From NCBI GenBank assembly GCA_964035545.1, contig OZ037765.1, positions 16,052,698-16,116,697 on the forward strand: a DNA stretch of 64,000 nt, in the 5' to 3' direction. Source of the stretch: Bugula neritina (taxonomy: Eukaryota; Bryozoa; Gymnolaemata; Cheilostomatida; Bugulidae). The translations under genes were made by a program, and so were the position numbers. Position 1 is the first letter of the stretch, and each line of letters begins with the position of its first letter. Shown here piece by piece: positions 23,001 to 35,900 of this stretch. Below the pieces are notes generated by a model. The model saw only the letters and a list, made by a program, of their open reading frames with translations, searched no databases and was not told the DNA's origin.

Positions 23001-25761
23001 TAACATTTTATGTGCAATTTTAAATTTTGAATGTCATTTAAGGAAACATGGAATCTATAATAGCAAATTTTAATATTTGTAAAAACTTTGAAAATTGCTC
23101 ATTTGCCTAATCCAAGTATTTGCATTATAAAAAAGGCAATGCTGTTTAATTTAGTCTTCAGAAGACATTTCTAAGGTCAATGTTATGTTGATTGAATGAG
23201 TAAAGTTGCGTTTATACCATCACGATTTTCAGTCAGAAATTCAATTTGGACAAGTTGAAGTTTCGCCAAGTTGCATTACATTGTGAAAGTCACTCGTAAA
23301 AATTATTGTACTGTGATAAATTAATCGGTCGAGCTCAGAATAATACTCAACAGGAGTAATAACTCCTTGTAAATATCCTTATTTAATTATGACTTTGGCA
23401 ATTAGATGACTTACTTATATGTTAATAATTATATCGCCTACACCTTCTCAATTATCGATTTTATGCTGTCAACTTCACTATTCACGACGTTTTCAAAGGG
23501 CATTAAATAGCGATTAGGCGAGTCCGATATCACTTTTAGAAAGTAAGCTTCTGCATCAATAGGATTTCAATGATTTTCAGTTAGACTATAAAGGGGTACT
23601 CGGACAAACATTATTAACTGAAACGCGGTACTTTTTTTAGCAGAAGTATAAACCCAACTTAAACTTTCCAATGTAGCAGTTTATATTTCCTACATGTCTA
23701 AAGCATTGGTTTGTGCACTGTAGGTTGATATGGTAGATTATACGGATGGTGTAAAGGTTCATTGCACTGATGGGACTATGTATTCCTGTGATAAGGTAGG
23801 AGTATATAATATAGGTTGTATGCATGTGTTGACTTTTGTGTTCTTCCTCAATCATTTCACCCCTGTTCTTCTCTAGTCATAATCATTTCATTCTTTAGGT
23901 TGTCTGCACAGTTTCTATTGCTGTGTTGAAGAAAGGTTTCATCAATTTTTTACCAGATCTAGACCAAACTAAGAAGCAAGCCATTTCTACTCTACGATTC
24001 GGAAAAGTGGAGAAAGTATGTTTCAGACTTCCCTCATCATGTTTATATTCTATGTTTTTGCTATATTCATTTATCACTTTATACATATTGAAAACTGCGC
24101 AGCTTTCTTTGTCAACTTGTATCCTCACTGATCTTCTAGTACTCCTGTCATAGTACTTACAGAATACTAATATTGCTATACTTTTGGGTAATTTTTAGGT
24201 GGTTTTGCATTTCAAAAAAAAGTTCTGGTCACCAAAAATGCATGGAGTGCGACTTTTTACTTCTTTTTCGGTGCTGAGTAACCCAGAGTCTCTCAGTCAT
24301 ATAATTTATGATGTAAGTATGCTCAGGATGTCTATCAGACAGTGCCAACTAGTTTCATCATTATTTACTAAACTTTTTAAATTCGCCAGCATTAAAATAT
24401 TTTTTCACAAAATGGTATCCGAACCACACATTATTTTAAACATCTGTATTGTGGAGGTTGCATGCTGCTGCATCTGTCTTAAAGGGTTCTATAGGGAATG
24501 TTTTTACCACAGATGTCGAGTAATACAGGCCATGTTTTGGCTATCTATATTTATGGCAAAAAGCTTGATATGTATAATAGTCTGAGCGAGGAAGAGAGAG
24601 AGGCAAAATTGGGCAGTGAATGTTTCAAGGTGATAAAGACCATATTTCCTGTAAGTTTATAGTATCAGCTGCGACATTTTAACAGCATATTTAGTTTAAT
24701 TCAATATATTTTCAGTCTTTTCCTGCACACAACCTCCCTCTAAATTCAACATGCAATTGATTGCAACACTCTAACTTAAATCTAACATATTAAACAGTAG
24801 ATAACGTAGTGCCGCATTTTTTTTAGCCTGAGTTGTTTTTTTTAAAAAGTAGTAGCTGGGTGACAGTGTCTTGATATAATTAATTTAGCTTTCTGAATGT
24901 GTTATGTTAAACATTTTGTTGTATTTGTTACAGATGAGATTGATTCTTTACTTTTCAATTTTAGGGTTTGTTGCACTTTTTAATCTTTCCCCCATCTTGC
25001 TCCAGCTTTAATTTTTTTCCCATTTTTCAAATTAGGCTTTTTATTCTGACTTATATATATATGCTAACAGAATGCTCCCGGACCAATGACAATGTCTGTG
25101 AGTAAGTGGACGCTAGACAAACACATTGGTCTATCTAAACCCTTTTTGCCTGTCAACACAGAAGATGTTCCCTTTGATGCTATGAGACAGCCTGTTCATA
25201 ACAAGCTATATTTTGCTGGAGAGGTTCGTTTTCGACTTGATTGTTCCATGAACCTTTGCTATGCTACATTAGAAAATTAAAATGTGTTTGTGTTATGCAT
25301 CCGCTATAAGTTTTATTATGAATAAAATAATTATGAAGGTGTTGTAGTTGAGTGAAACAGTGTACTACTTACTTTTTGGTATAAAAAACAAACTAGAAAT
25401 ACTGCTGCAGGTTTGCTGATTGCATTCCTTACAGTGTATGGTTATTATTTTGCAATAAAGTCTTAGGCACTCAATTTTAATGTCAGTATATTAATGCAAG
25501 CAGCGCAATACCAAGTCTGCTTAAAATACCATTATCTGTTTATGTAAAATAGACATATGCTTTATCTATAATTTTTAACGAATTGTCTCAACCCAGCTAT
25601 TTAATGGCTGCAAGTATGATGCATGCTTTACAGTTAATTTAAAATTGTAGGCCTGCATTCTAAGTCACCCTGGCACTGTGGCAGGAGCTTATCTCAGTGG
25701 TATTCAGCAAGCCATTGAAATTTTGGGCAGTTCAACTCTACCTTTCAATCCTACTTCTTGA
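17045..25761 (+). CDS. KDM1B: KDM1B/LSD2-like lysine-specific histone demethylase, 19 exons, complete
   Basis: Exons: 17045-17100, 17441-17524, 17674-17775, 17981-18206, 18466-18613, 18758-18872, 19087-19150, 19484-19648, 19892-19975, 20250-20387, 21632-21812, 22367-22431, 22586-22786, 23724-23795, 23899-24015, 24199-24312, 24513-24650, 25071-25223, 25651-25761. All are GT/AG with a continuous frame, giving 777 residues against 822 in human. Domains in order are the C4H2C2 finger (C28, C33 ... H63-LSLGE-H69, C71, C74), the CW finger (C121, C124, W127, C146), a SWIRM-like region (about 244-320) and the FAD amine oxidase. The oxidase has GAGTAG at 330-335, VLEAKEKLGGRV at 351-362, the putative catalytic lysine K619 in SPKMHG, and FAGE plus VAGAYLSG near the end. 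There is no LSD1-type tower insertion, as expected for LSD2. The family demethylates H3K4me1/2 in the nucleus using FAD. The start ATG was chosen for its MATAAKK N-terminus; an in-frame upstream ATG exists at 16910. Confidence 0.95.
21896..22100 (+). repeat. Candidate tRNA-derived SINE remnant in KDM1B intron 11
   Basis: TGGTCTAGGGGTTAGAGC near 21903-21920 matches an RNA polymerase III A box within a tRNA-like head. The following GGCTTAGTAATCACAAG resembles an anticodon arm. The expected B box near 21945 (GGCCATTGGTGATG) is degraded. The unrelated AT-rich body that follows fits a decayed tRNA-SINE better than a working tRNA gene. Confidence 0.45.
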
Positions 25762-26955
25762 TATCCCCATAGTAAATCAGAAGCATGTTGCTCTATATTT
25801 CAATATTAATTATTCTTATGCTAAGTTTGAGTTTGTAAAATATCTAGACATATTTGATCTATCAAATTTGTTTCTTAGCATAGCTTATTTCATTTATCAT
25901 TATTTATATTGAGAGTTAGAGGTAATTTTTCGAGAATTCATGTAAGTGGTGTGGTTTTTCTCTTAACATTTTAGTCTACTGTATTATGTTACTTCTTATT
26001 ATACTATGTTTTATTAATCCATAGGTCTTATCCATTGATATATGTATATACATTGCTTCAACATATTCCTGCGTTTTTGCAGTTGATATGTTTTATTCTA
26101 ACAGCAAACATTTTGATTTTTGTCGCCTTTTGCCATATCTCTATTTATTTTTGTAAAATATTTCATATATGAATATTGTCTACACATACTAATACAGTCA
26201 TTATTTTACTTTGTACAGCTGAAAAGATTATATTTATTGTTTTCTAATATCACTGTGTATACCTAATCATAGCATCATAAATACTTATCTTGACTGTCAT
26301 AGTAAGATATAAATAAAAGTTTTCCCATATTATGTGGCATTTTCACTGCATTAACATTAACCATAAATATAACTGGGACCCTTTATAACTCACACAGGCA
26401 TATATTCTGATGCTGAAACTCAAACAGTTACAGCAGATGAGAAATTACTGCAAGATTAGTTTTTACAATGATAGTCTGATAATAAAATCCGTCCATCTAC
26501 AATAATAACTCCTAAGTTACTTACATACAATTTGAAATTTTATAACTGCTACGATATGAAAGGATTCTTTTCATTAAATATGTGATTGTTGTGTGTGCAA
26601 TATAGGAAATTAAATAATATTCATTCCATTTCAAGCCACTGTACAACTGTAACCTCCAGCCATGAATGTATACCAATTCCATGCTTTATCACATTTTTTC
26701 TGTAGAATGCCATTGGTTGATAAGCTTTTTTCATTGCCTTGATATCTATAAAAAATAAGCATAAACCAATAAGCAACACGGTAGGCCTAATAAGCATGCA
26801 CTATAAGATTTATAGTCGAATAAATAAGTGACAGATTATTAGGATATGGTAGCCATTTCTGCAGAGCTCAGACAACACTAGAATGGAGGGAATAATCACT
26901 AGATTAAACAGATTTAACATTGATGTAAAGATAAATTCAATACCAAATTTATGTT
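25762..26955. other. Convergent intergenic region between KDM1B and the membrane-protein gene
   Basis: This contains the 3' flanks of two converging genes. AATAAA at 26312-26317 is a plausible plus-strand poly(A) signal for KDM1B, which would give a 3' UTR of about 550 bp. No further gene is visible. Confidence 0.4.
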
Positions 26956-29900
26956 TTAAAGTTGTGATCTCTTTCTAAACTTCTCTTTATTTCTTTGTTT
27001 ATCAAGAAAACTCAGATATTGAAACTGGGAGTTGTCTGGCGCATCAGTCTAAACAGAAATAATCACAGATATAAAGTGATGTACTCTAAGAATAAAAACA
27101 ACATATATCTATCTTGTAGGCTTATATAAAGCAATAACAGCAAGCTTAAACACACCAGTTTTTGAAAAAGAAAAATGATATAAAATATTACATTGACATC
27201 TGTGGCTGTTATTGCGTGACTGAACAAAACGCTAGAATAGTTGTTGCATAAATAAATCAATAAAGCATGACTGCTTGTTTGGTCTTAAATTTGGAAAACA
27301 ATAAGTAGCTGAGATAAAGTAAAGCATGAGCAAAAACACCACACCAACCAAGCACAAAGAGCAAACAATTTTTCTAAATGTGCAATAATGTGGCGCATTT
27401 TTGTTAAACATGTTAAACAAAATATATGTATGCACCTTGTTAGAGCCATTATCATCTTCAAGCCCATGTACCATGCTTGGGGCATTACTTAGCTCTTCAT
27501 CCTTGCTTAGCCACTGCTCTTTGATACGCTTAACCCTGTTTTCATTTCGTGACTTTCTTAAGCTGCTTTTTCTACTTCTTGGAAGTGGAGTTGATGAAGT
27601 TGATGAGCCAAGTGAGCTGCTTGGTATTTCAAACTTTTTAAAACTAAAATCAAAAGTGAATACCATTATGTTTCTGTAATGTGACTAAATACCAACCTGT
27701 AGGTGTGTCAGATATTGTATAGTTTCTCTTGAAAACATAAATACTTATGAAAAATGAGAAATATGAGAAATGTGTTGAGAAAACATGAGATGCCACTTTT
27801 CTCTTTGTATACTAACAAATATTATATGAGGCTACGATTATACATAAAGCATTCAAGTACAATACACAAACTATTTTATTTCATTTGAAATAGCATTTCA
27901 CCTGTTCTGCCTGGTTTGCTGTTTAGAAACAGATGTTTGCCGGCGTGAATTTCTCCGGGAATATCTTTCCGAGTTGTCGCTGTCATCGCTAGTTCCTTCT
28001 TTACTGTAAACATAATTCTCACGACTCTCAGAACTGGAATAATCTTGGCTATCCTCCAATGAGTGTCGCTCTCCTTTTTCAGACATCCTTCTTGAACTTG
28101 TGCGAAAACTCACTCTTTGCTCCGCAAGTTCACGTTCAACTGAAGGCTTTGTAGACACAGGTCTCGAATTTCGCTTTACATATTTTGTTGTACTTCTTCG
28201 ATGACTTTTAAGCTTTGAATTGAATTTTTGTCTCAAACTGTTATCTGAGGAATCGTTAACATCTCCCATAGAATATCTAGAGCTCTGTTTGGACACATGA
28301 CGTGAGCTTCTCCCAGAATTTCTCCTTGAGTTTCTAGATTGAGCAAGAGATCTTACTCTACTTCTTCTGTGATCAGATGATCGCCTTGAGCTGGTACCTG
28401 CCCTCTTAGATTGACGCCTGGTTCTGTCACTCTCACTATCATTTGAGACGCTGCCATCAGCTTCACGGTCTTTCCCAATTTTCAACTTATTTTTGGATGA
28501 AGCACTACTATTTCTTTTGTAAGACTTGGCCAACATATCAGGAGGCAGCAGCTTTTGCATGAAAAATAAAGATAACATAAAACACAAAACAATACAATGA
28601 AACAGAATGTGTATGGTACTATCACAAAATATTTACAGTGAGTTATAAATTAATATATCGAGAGTAATATACATGTAAATACAAACAGTATGTACATGTA
28701 TATATTGCAGCTATAAAATTGGCTTAATAAGTGTAATATGGTGAATAGCACTACAGGAACTTACAAGAAATATAGATTTTGTGATAAGCTGGTACTCACT
28801 GTGGGATCTTTCGAAAGACGTCTTTGTATCCATGTTTGTTTTTCTTTGCTATTGGTCCAGAATTTCATTATAAAGCAAGCTGCACCAATTAGAAAACAAA
28901 CCATAGCAACAGCACCAACTATCCAACCTGAAAGTGTATTATAATTACTAAATCATAGCTGCTCTAATTATTATTTTCTCATAATTTGCGCAGTTTTTCA
29001 ATCACATGAATGATACAAGTGTTACCATGTGATCACCTGTTACAGAAGTTTTTACTGTTTCTTCAACCACTTCATCCGAATCAGCTGACTCCTGAATCCC
29101 ATCTGTGGTGTTGAGTCCGTGTGCACTAGAAGTATTTTCAGTCGTGTTGGCGATTGTCGTAGCTGTTCTGTACACTTGGATATGAAATACAATAAAATTA
29201 TTACAAGCTCATTAAATTAATTATTACAGACACTTCTAGAACACCCTCAAGTTCTTTTAAATATGAAATAGTTTCTGAAATTTATGCTTTCGGCAATAAT
29301 TTGGATATCAACCTTGTGGCCTGTGGGCACCATGCTTCAGAAAAATAAACATACAAGTGTGCGTGTGCGCGTGCATGTGTGAGTAATTAATATTGCAAGC
29401 TCATTGCAGCTAATATAAAGCTGACACAAAAATCAGTCACTGATTTGTTTAGCACTGATTTGTTTCGATGGTGGACAAAAACAAAAAAGAGCATTAAGAA
29501 TTTTATGAAATACTGAAAACAATTATTAATTATCTGTTACTTGAAATATTAAATTGGCATTGTTAACGAAATCTTTTTAGTTTATCATCCTACATTGTTT
29601 GAAGCTATTTGAAATGCTCAAAACCTTTGTCTATAAATTAACTTGAACAATAAATTATTTAAAAATTGTAGCAACATAATTAATTAGCTTGGAAGGAAAT
29701 ATTAAAGCAATTTTAAATTTTAAACCAATAAACAAAACAAGTACAACTTTATTTTTAAAACTTGTAGGTAAGTTACAAAAGATAATTACAAATATATTTA
29801 CATCAGTTGTTTTCTTTTAATATTTAATCAAAATATTTTATTAAATAATCACCAGAACAGGTTTAAAACAATATCAAATTACAACAAAATACCTATGACA

Positions 29901-32900
29901 ACTATTGTAAAACTCTTGAGTTTTGTGGTAAGGAAAATAATTTCTTCAGTGACATTACCTCGTACAGCGGAGTGAACTTTGACATCTGTGAGGTAGCTAG
30001 CCAGAAAAGCAGTGGTAAGCCTACTATATATACTCTCTACTCTCCCGGCATCTAACTCTGAATCATTCTGAGTAATGTAGAATATCAAGTCACATCTGCC
30101 ATCTCCTAGTTGACGACATTCTATAATCTACCATAGAAAGAGTACGCCATGTATAGTTAATTGCACAGGAAGTAGCGTTACTAAGAACAGAGCAAAGTTC
30201 TACTTTTTAGCTGCTGAAATGTCAAGGTTTATCTATGCTTGGCAAAGTAATGACATAAAATTATAGAGGTAAATAATCTACAGCAAGATAGCGTGTAACT
30301 AAAAACTTATATGACCCTAATGTATTGTTAGCAACACAAGGTATCTGACATTGAGAACTATAAATACATTATATCCACACATGCACTCATTTATTATATC
30401 CATTAAGTGGATTAACTAACTGATGTTAACACAAATCTCTCCATACTTTAAATTAGCACAAACCTGTAACTTGAATGTTCTCTTTGATGCAAATCGTTTC
30501 TCTCTCAGGGCAAAAAGAGATCTTCTGCTTTTAGTCTCCAGAGCATTGATGAACATATTGAGCAGTTGTTTCTCTAAAGTAATAGTTACTTGGTCCAATG
30601 TTTTAGTTGAGGGGCTTATGGCTACAAAGACATAAACATTGACAATAGTAATGTGTTTACCATTTTGTGAAGCTGTGATATCGGCTATTGAATCGAAGTT
30701 GGGACTATAGCAAGTCAGTATACAACATCTAGTACCACGCCTTAAAACATATATACTAATTTTAAACTGCTGCAGATATATTATATAGAACTAAAAATAA
30801 AAACATGTATGCATTGTGTGCTCTCATAAAACAGCGGATGAAGAGGAACATACAGTATTTGTATATGAACAAGCTAGTAACTGCTGCTACAACATACTTA
30901 ATGCTATCCAATACTCTTCAGTAAAGGCTCCTTTTGGCAGAGTTTCATGCACTGAGGTGATTGGCGAAGTGGGCTGTCTGCAAAAACATTTTCACTAAAT
31001 TGATCAAATCCAGCATGTTCTAGCTATAGAAAGTTCCTATATTCAATTACACACCTTTGGTAATTTAGTTGGTGCAGTGTTGAAACACTCAGTTGTCAGG
31101 TTTTACTGTGCAAGATGACCAATATAAAGACCCAACATAAAAATAAAACAGTATTGAAATGAGAAAAGTTGTACATAATAGCACCTACTCCTGAGATGAA
31201 AGGTTTATAGGCTCAGGTATTCATCAGGGTAACAAAAAACAATGCTGACAATATGAACAACTGAAAACAGCTGTGGTAAGCTTTTGCAGCTTTATAGAAA
31301 ATAATATAGAGAAAATTAGAATATTGTTGAAAATTTCAAACTGTAAAGTCTTCATACTTACATTTCCTTACTTTCAGATGTAGAATTATCAAATCCTAAA
31401 AGTAAAATAGACTGCAATTATAAATTAGTTTATATAATTTATACAATTTGCGGTTGAAAGATATTTACATAAAAGGTTTATGAGTTTACACATACTCGTA
31501 AAATTGAGCGTAGGGCCACACGACGCAGGATTCCTCGCACGAGTCTAAGTTGTGAGAAAACCCGTCCTGCAAACGACCTGCCACACACAATGCGTGTGTT
31601 GCGAGTGCAGATATTTATTAGCTAATGATCTTGGAGTTTAATTTTATTGCTCGCCTACAGACGTTTGTTTTTAAAACTACGTCATCAGCAAAGTGACTTT
31701 AGATATTATAAAAGTGGAAATGCAAACTATATGAAACTGTTTTAATTCAGTTCGCTAAAAGCTAAAACGTGAATTAAAATAAAAAAAGTGTTCTCGCTGA
31801 ATGATAATAAGCCAATTAAATAAAACACGCATGAGCTTGCCACACTTCTCGCTCAGCATGTTAGCTGTATGAAAATCTGCACAAAACGTCCTATTTTTAG
31901 GCTAGACAGGCTTTCTCGCACGTCCGGTGCAGGTCAATCGCGCCGTGTGGCCCTACACTAAGTATCTACGGCTGAACAAAAATCTACAAATTCCATTTAT
32001 AAACATTAAATTTTTGAAAAGTACAATAAATGAGATGCCAAATTTAAAAACAGGATCTATGCAAGAATTGAAAGTCTGTTGACAAATTAGATGCTATACT
32101 GATGTTATGCAATTCTATTCTTTATTGACACTACACTTCAAAACTGACTAAGCACATTACTTCATTTACTTGCAAGTTTGACTGAAGTGGATCTTAGTGC
32201 TACATTGTCTATAACAAATGTCATTGCCTTATATTTTATAATAGATCGAAGAAAGAGGAAAGAAAGTAGATGAGGCAACAGATTGTAGTATGACAGTTTA
32301 GCTGTGCTGCAAATATCACTTGTGTAAGTTAGTTGCTGTGCTCTGCTATTTTATCAAATCCTATTGCAGAAGTTTTCCCCACACAGACAACCTATTTATA
32401 ATAATATATAAACTGAAATGTTGCCATACCTGCAACTCCAACAGTAGCTGAGTCACTAGAGTTTGGCAGCAAGGAACGGCGTTCAACTGTTCTGAAACAG
32501 GTAAACAATATAAAAATTATGTTTTCAATACGCCAATTCAGATATTATGTATGATCACAACATTTGGCAATATTACTGCATTGATGGAGTATACTTTTAA
32601 TTAATGAGAAAGACATACTTTGTACCAACAGAGTGCAAGTCTGTGGAGAAACTCAATGGTGTAGCAGCTTTAGGGGTTGTTCTAACAACAACCGGTGTCT
32701 TTCTGTTAGAACTTGACCGGGTTTTAGGAGCTTTAGTAGTAGTCGGTTTAGTGGAAGTGGTTGTTGTGATTGTGGTAGGCGTAGTTGTTGTAGATGTTGT
32801 TGTTGTGGGTGTGGTTGTTGTGGGTGTGGTTGTTGGGACTGTGGTTCTTGTTGGTGTGGCTGTTATGGGTGTGGTTGTTGAAGTTGTGGTGGGTGTGGTT

Positions 32901-35900
32901 GTAATAGCAAAAGATAATTTTCCTAATGTAGAGTACCCTTTGGGGTATGTAGAGTTATATTTTGTTTTACAACTTCCTAAAAAATGTCAAATCAGTGATT
33001 TAATATCTACTAAATCTAAATGTACTAAAAATAACCACCGATGAAGCCACTAGACTGTACTTAATTGAGCTAATAGAGTATATCTCTGAGCAGAAAAGCT
33101 GCAGGTGCAACTTGGTTCTCAAAACAAAACTAGCATATTTTTCATCGCGTTTTATGAGAATGAATTGATTATGACATGTTCACCATAACAGCTGTTCACC
33201 ATAACAGCTTAGAGTCAGAGTGATATAACACAGGTATATGTTGAATACTGACCAGCTTCAAAGCTGTAACTCTCATACATGGCAGCTCCATATATGTGTA
33301 GTAGGAAAGTCATGTAAGGATTTCTATGATAAAGACTGTATGTGCCGGAGACAAGGTTTATAGTAGCCGTTACAATAGTAGGAGATGTACCTGCAATAAC
33401 AACAGAATTTGAGTAGCGGTCAACTTGCGCATTTTTCCATCAAATAAATGCATAGCTGATAAAAAACATATAATATTGGGATGTTGCAGAGATGAACATA
33501 AGCATATTGTAACTTTTACAGATATTTAGAACTGATGTTTAGTTTGGAATATAAATCACAGAATAGCAATATGTTAAGAGATGTGGTAGTTTAAAATCAA
33601 ACTGCAGCAACCATGACTTATAATTAATTATAACTAAAATATGCCAAGACACCAATTTGGCCTATAAATAGCTCATATAGTGTATCTACAAGTATAGTAC
33701 AAAAGTGAGTAGAAATATTGCCACATACCTAAAACCGGGTACCAAATTGTCTTGGCTGAAAGAACTTCACCATTCAACAGCAACCCTTCATACTCTGGAC
33801 TGTCTATGGCAATTCTTACATGATGGGTTATCCTGCCACTCGAAGGCAAACTGAATCTGTATCTAATTTGTAATAAATACATATTATGTTGATGGGCATC
33901 TGAGAAAGTCTAGTTAACAGAAAACTCAGACAAAATAAATTTATAACTCACAGTCGATGGCACTGCTTTGTGAATTGTTTCAGAGACGAAGCTTTGTACA
34001 CTAATAAGCTCTACTATTGGTAAACTTATTGAACATTTCAAGTTTGCAACCAGTTAAATTACATTGTCTAAATCAGATTTTAGTTACAGGCATTTTAGAT
34101 AAAATTAAAAACTGCGACTTTAAGAAAATACAGTTGGATACTTTTCAACGTATATGCAATACACGACATAAAACATTAAAGGCTTCATTAGTCATTCTTA
34201 TTCTGAGGATAGCAACACTTAGCATTAGAATATAATGCTCTTAACTGGCAAGTAAAGTTATTTCTGAAGTATCAAGATCTTGTCCTGCAGCCTGCTTGCT
34301 TACCTTTCAAAAAGTTCCACCACAATTTATATAAATCAACACTTTTGAAAACTTTGCTTATGTTTCATTGCATGACACAGGTAATGAAATTAGTTGAAAA
34401 GTTGTAACTATTAGAAAAATAACATTGGTTGGTTGGTGGTTGGTTAAGCAGAAATACTTTTCTTCAGCACATCACCAATTAATAAGTCAATGCAATTGAA
34501 CAGAAATTTATACATGTAAATACTTTACAGAACATTACAGCAGTAACTTATGGTTATTATTGAGCGGACAAAAAAACGGTTTTTTTGCTGAATAAATTGT
34601 TTGTTCACATTGTTTTCTTCTAGAGTGTTTCATTTATTATTAGCAGAAATTTTTCTTGTATGCTTAAGTCTCAAAAAAGAACCTGCATCAGCCTTACATA
34701 AAATACTACATTTTTTTATAAAAATTTCTGCAAGGTATGCGAATATTGCCAGTCATGACAAATTTTTCTGTTCGTTTTTCCAAGTGGTGGAAAATTATTA
34801 TTTTACATTGTCAAAACCTTATGCTGCATACTGCAATAAAAGATCATAGTGTTCACCGTAAAGCAATAACAATGTTACTTAAGACGCTATAGCTCATTTT
34901 CAAACACTGCAACTCAAAAACTAAGCTGCATTTACCACAATCAGAATCATTAATAGACTACACTTTATTTTCTATTTGAAAAAAAAACATATTAGTTTTC
35001 ATCATTGCAAATGGGATGAAATAATAGTGCAGTTTTGAAATTGATTAAACCAGAGTAGCCTTTAGAATATATTCAATAATAAATTAAACTCACATGCTTT
35101 GATATGCAGACATTGGAGGTACCAAGGACATACTCGGGTCACCTAGTGTATTTAGCCCTTGAGAGCTGCCACTGTACGAAAAGATGGTGACGACTATTGG
35201 CTTGCTTGAAAACAGGAAATGTCCTGAAACACACCAAATAAATTACGCCCAGTCATAAGTCCAGTTGTAGCAATTCAAACTAGCTACAGTAAACTTGCTA
35301 GTCTAACAAGAGTAAAATAGGTTTATTGCAAGGAGGGGGGGGGGGCACATATTTTTGATTTAGCAATTGTTTGACACGAATAATACACCAGGGCTTGTCC
35401 ACAGTAGAGTATTACTCTTAGAGTCTAAATTCTAATGAACGGTGAGAAGATGAAAAATGGTGCACTATTCAATTGGAGTAACAACTAAAAATATGAAAAA
35501 TACAGCCTCAGTAGAGAAGTGTAAATATGGTCAACATAAAAATAAAAAAAATAAAACACCTATTCAAGCAAAAATAAAGTATACCCATGACTGTGATATT
35601 TTCCTGATCACAATAGGCTTTTTAGCACGTCATTTATAAATTGCTAAACTCAATCCTAAAAATTCTTCAAAAGTCAAATGGAGAATTTACTATCTACTAA
35701 AGGTATCAAACCAACTACCATCTAGTAACATGAGTCCAACTAGTTGCCAATAAACTAATAGGTATCTTTATAGAGTTATGGCATTTGTTCAGGTGTCTCA
35801 CCTTCACCATACTCTGTACCGTCAGTCACTGACCAGCTTAAAGTGTGTGATTCTCCAGCATGGTGTAAGATGATATCCTGATCTTTACTTGGATAGTATA

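Noticed and set aside
32604-33044. Plus-strand open frame rich in Val-Val-Val-Gly
   Set aside because: It is the antisense of the Thr-rich stalk exon of the minus-strand gene; the Val runs come from reading the ACA/ACC repeat backwards.
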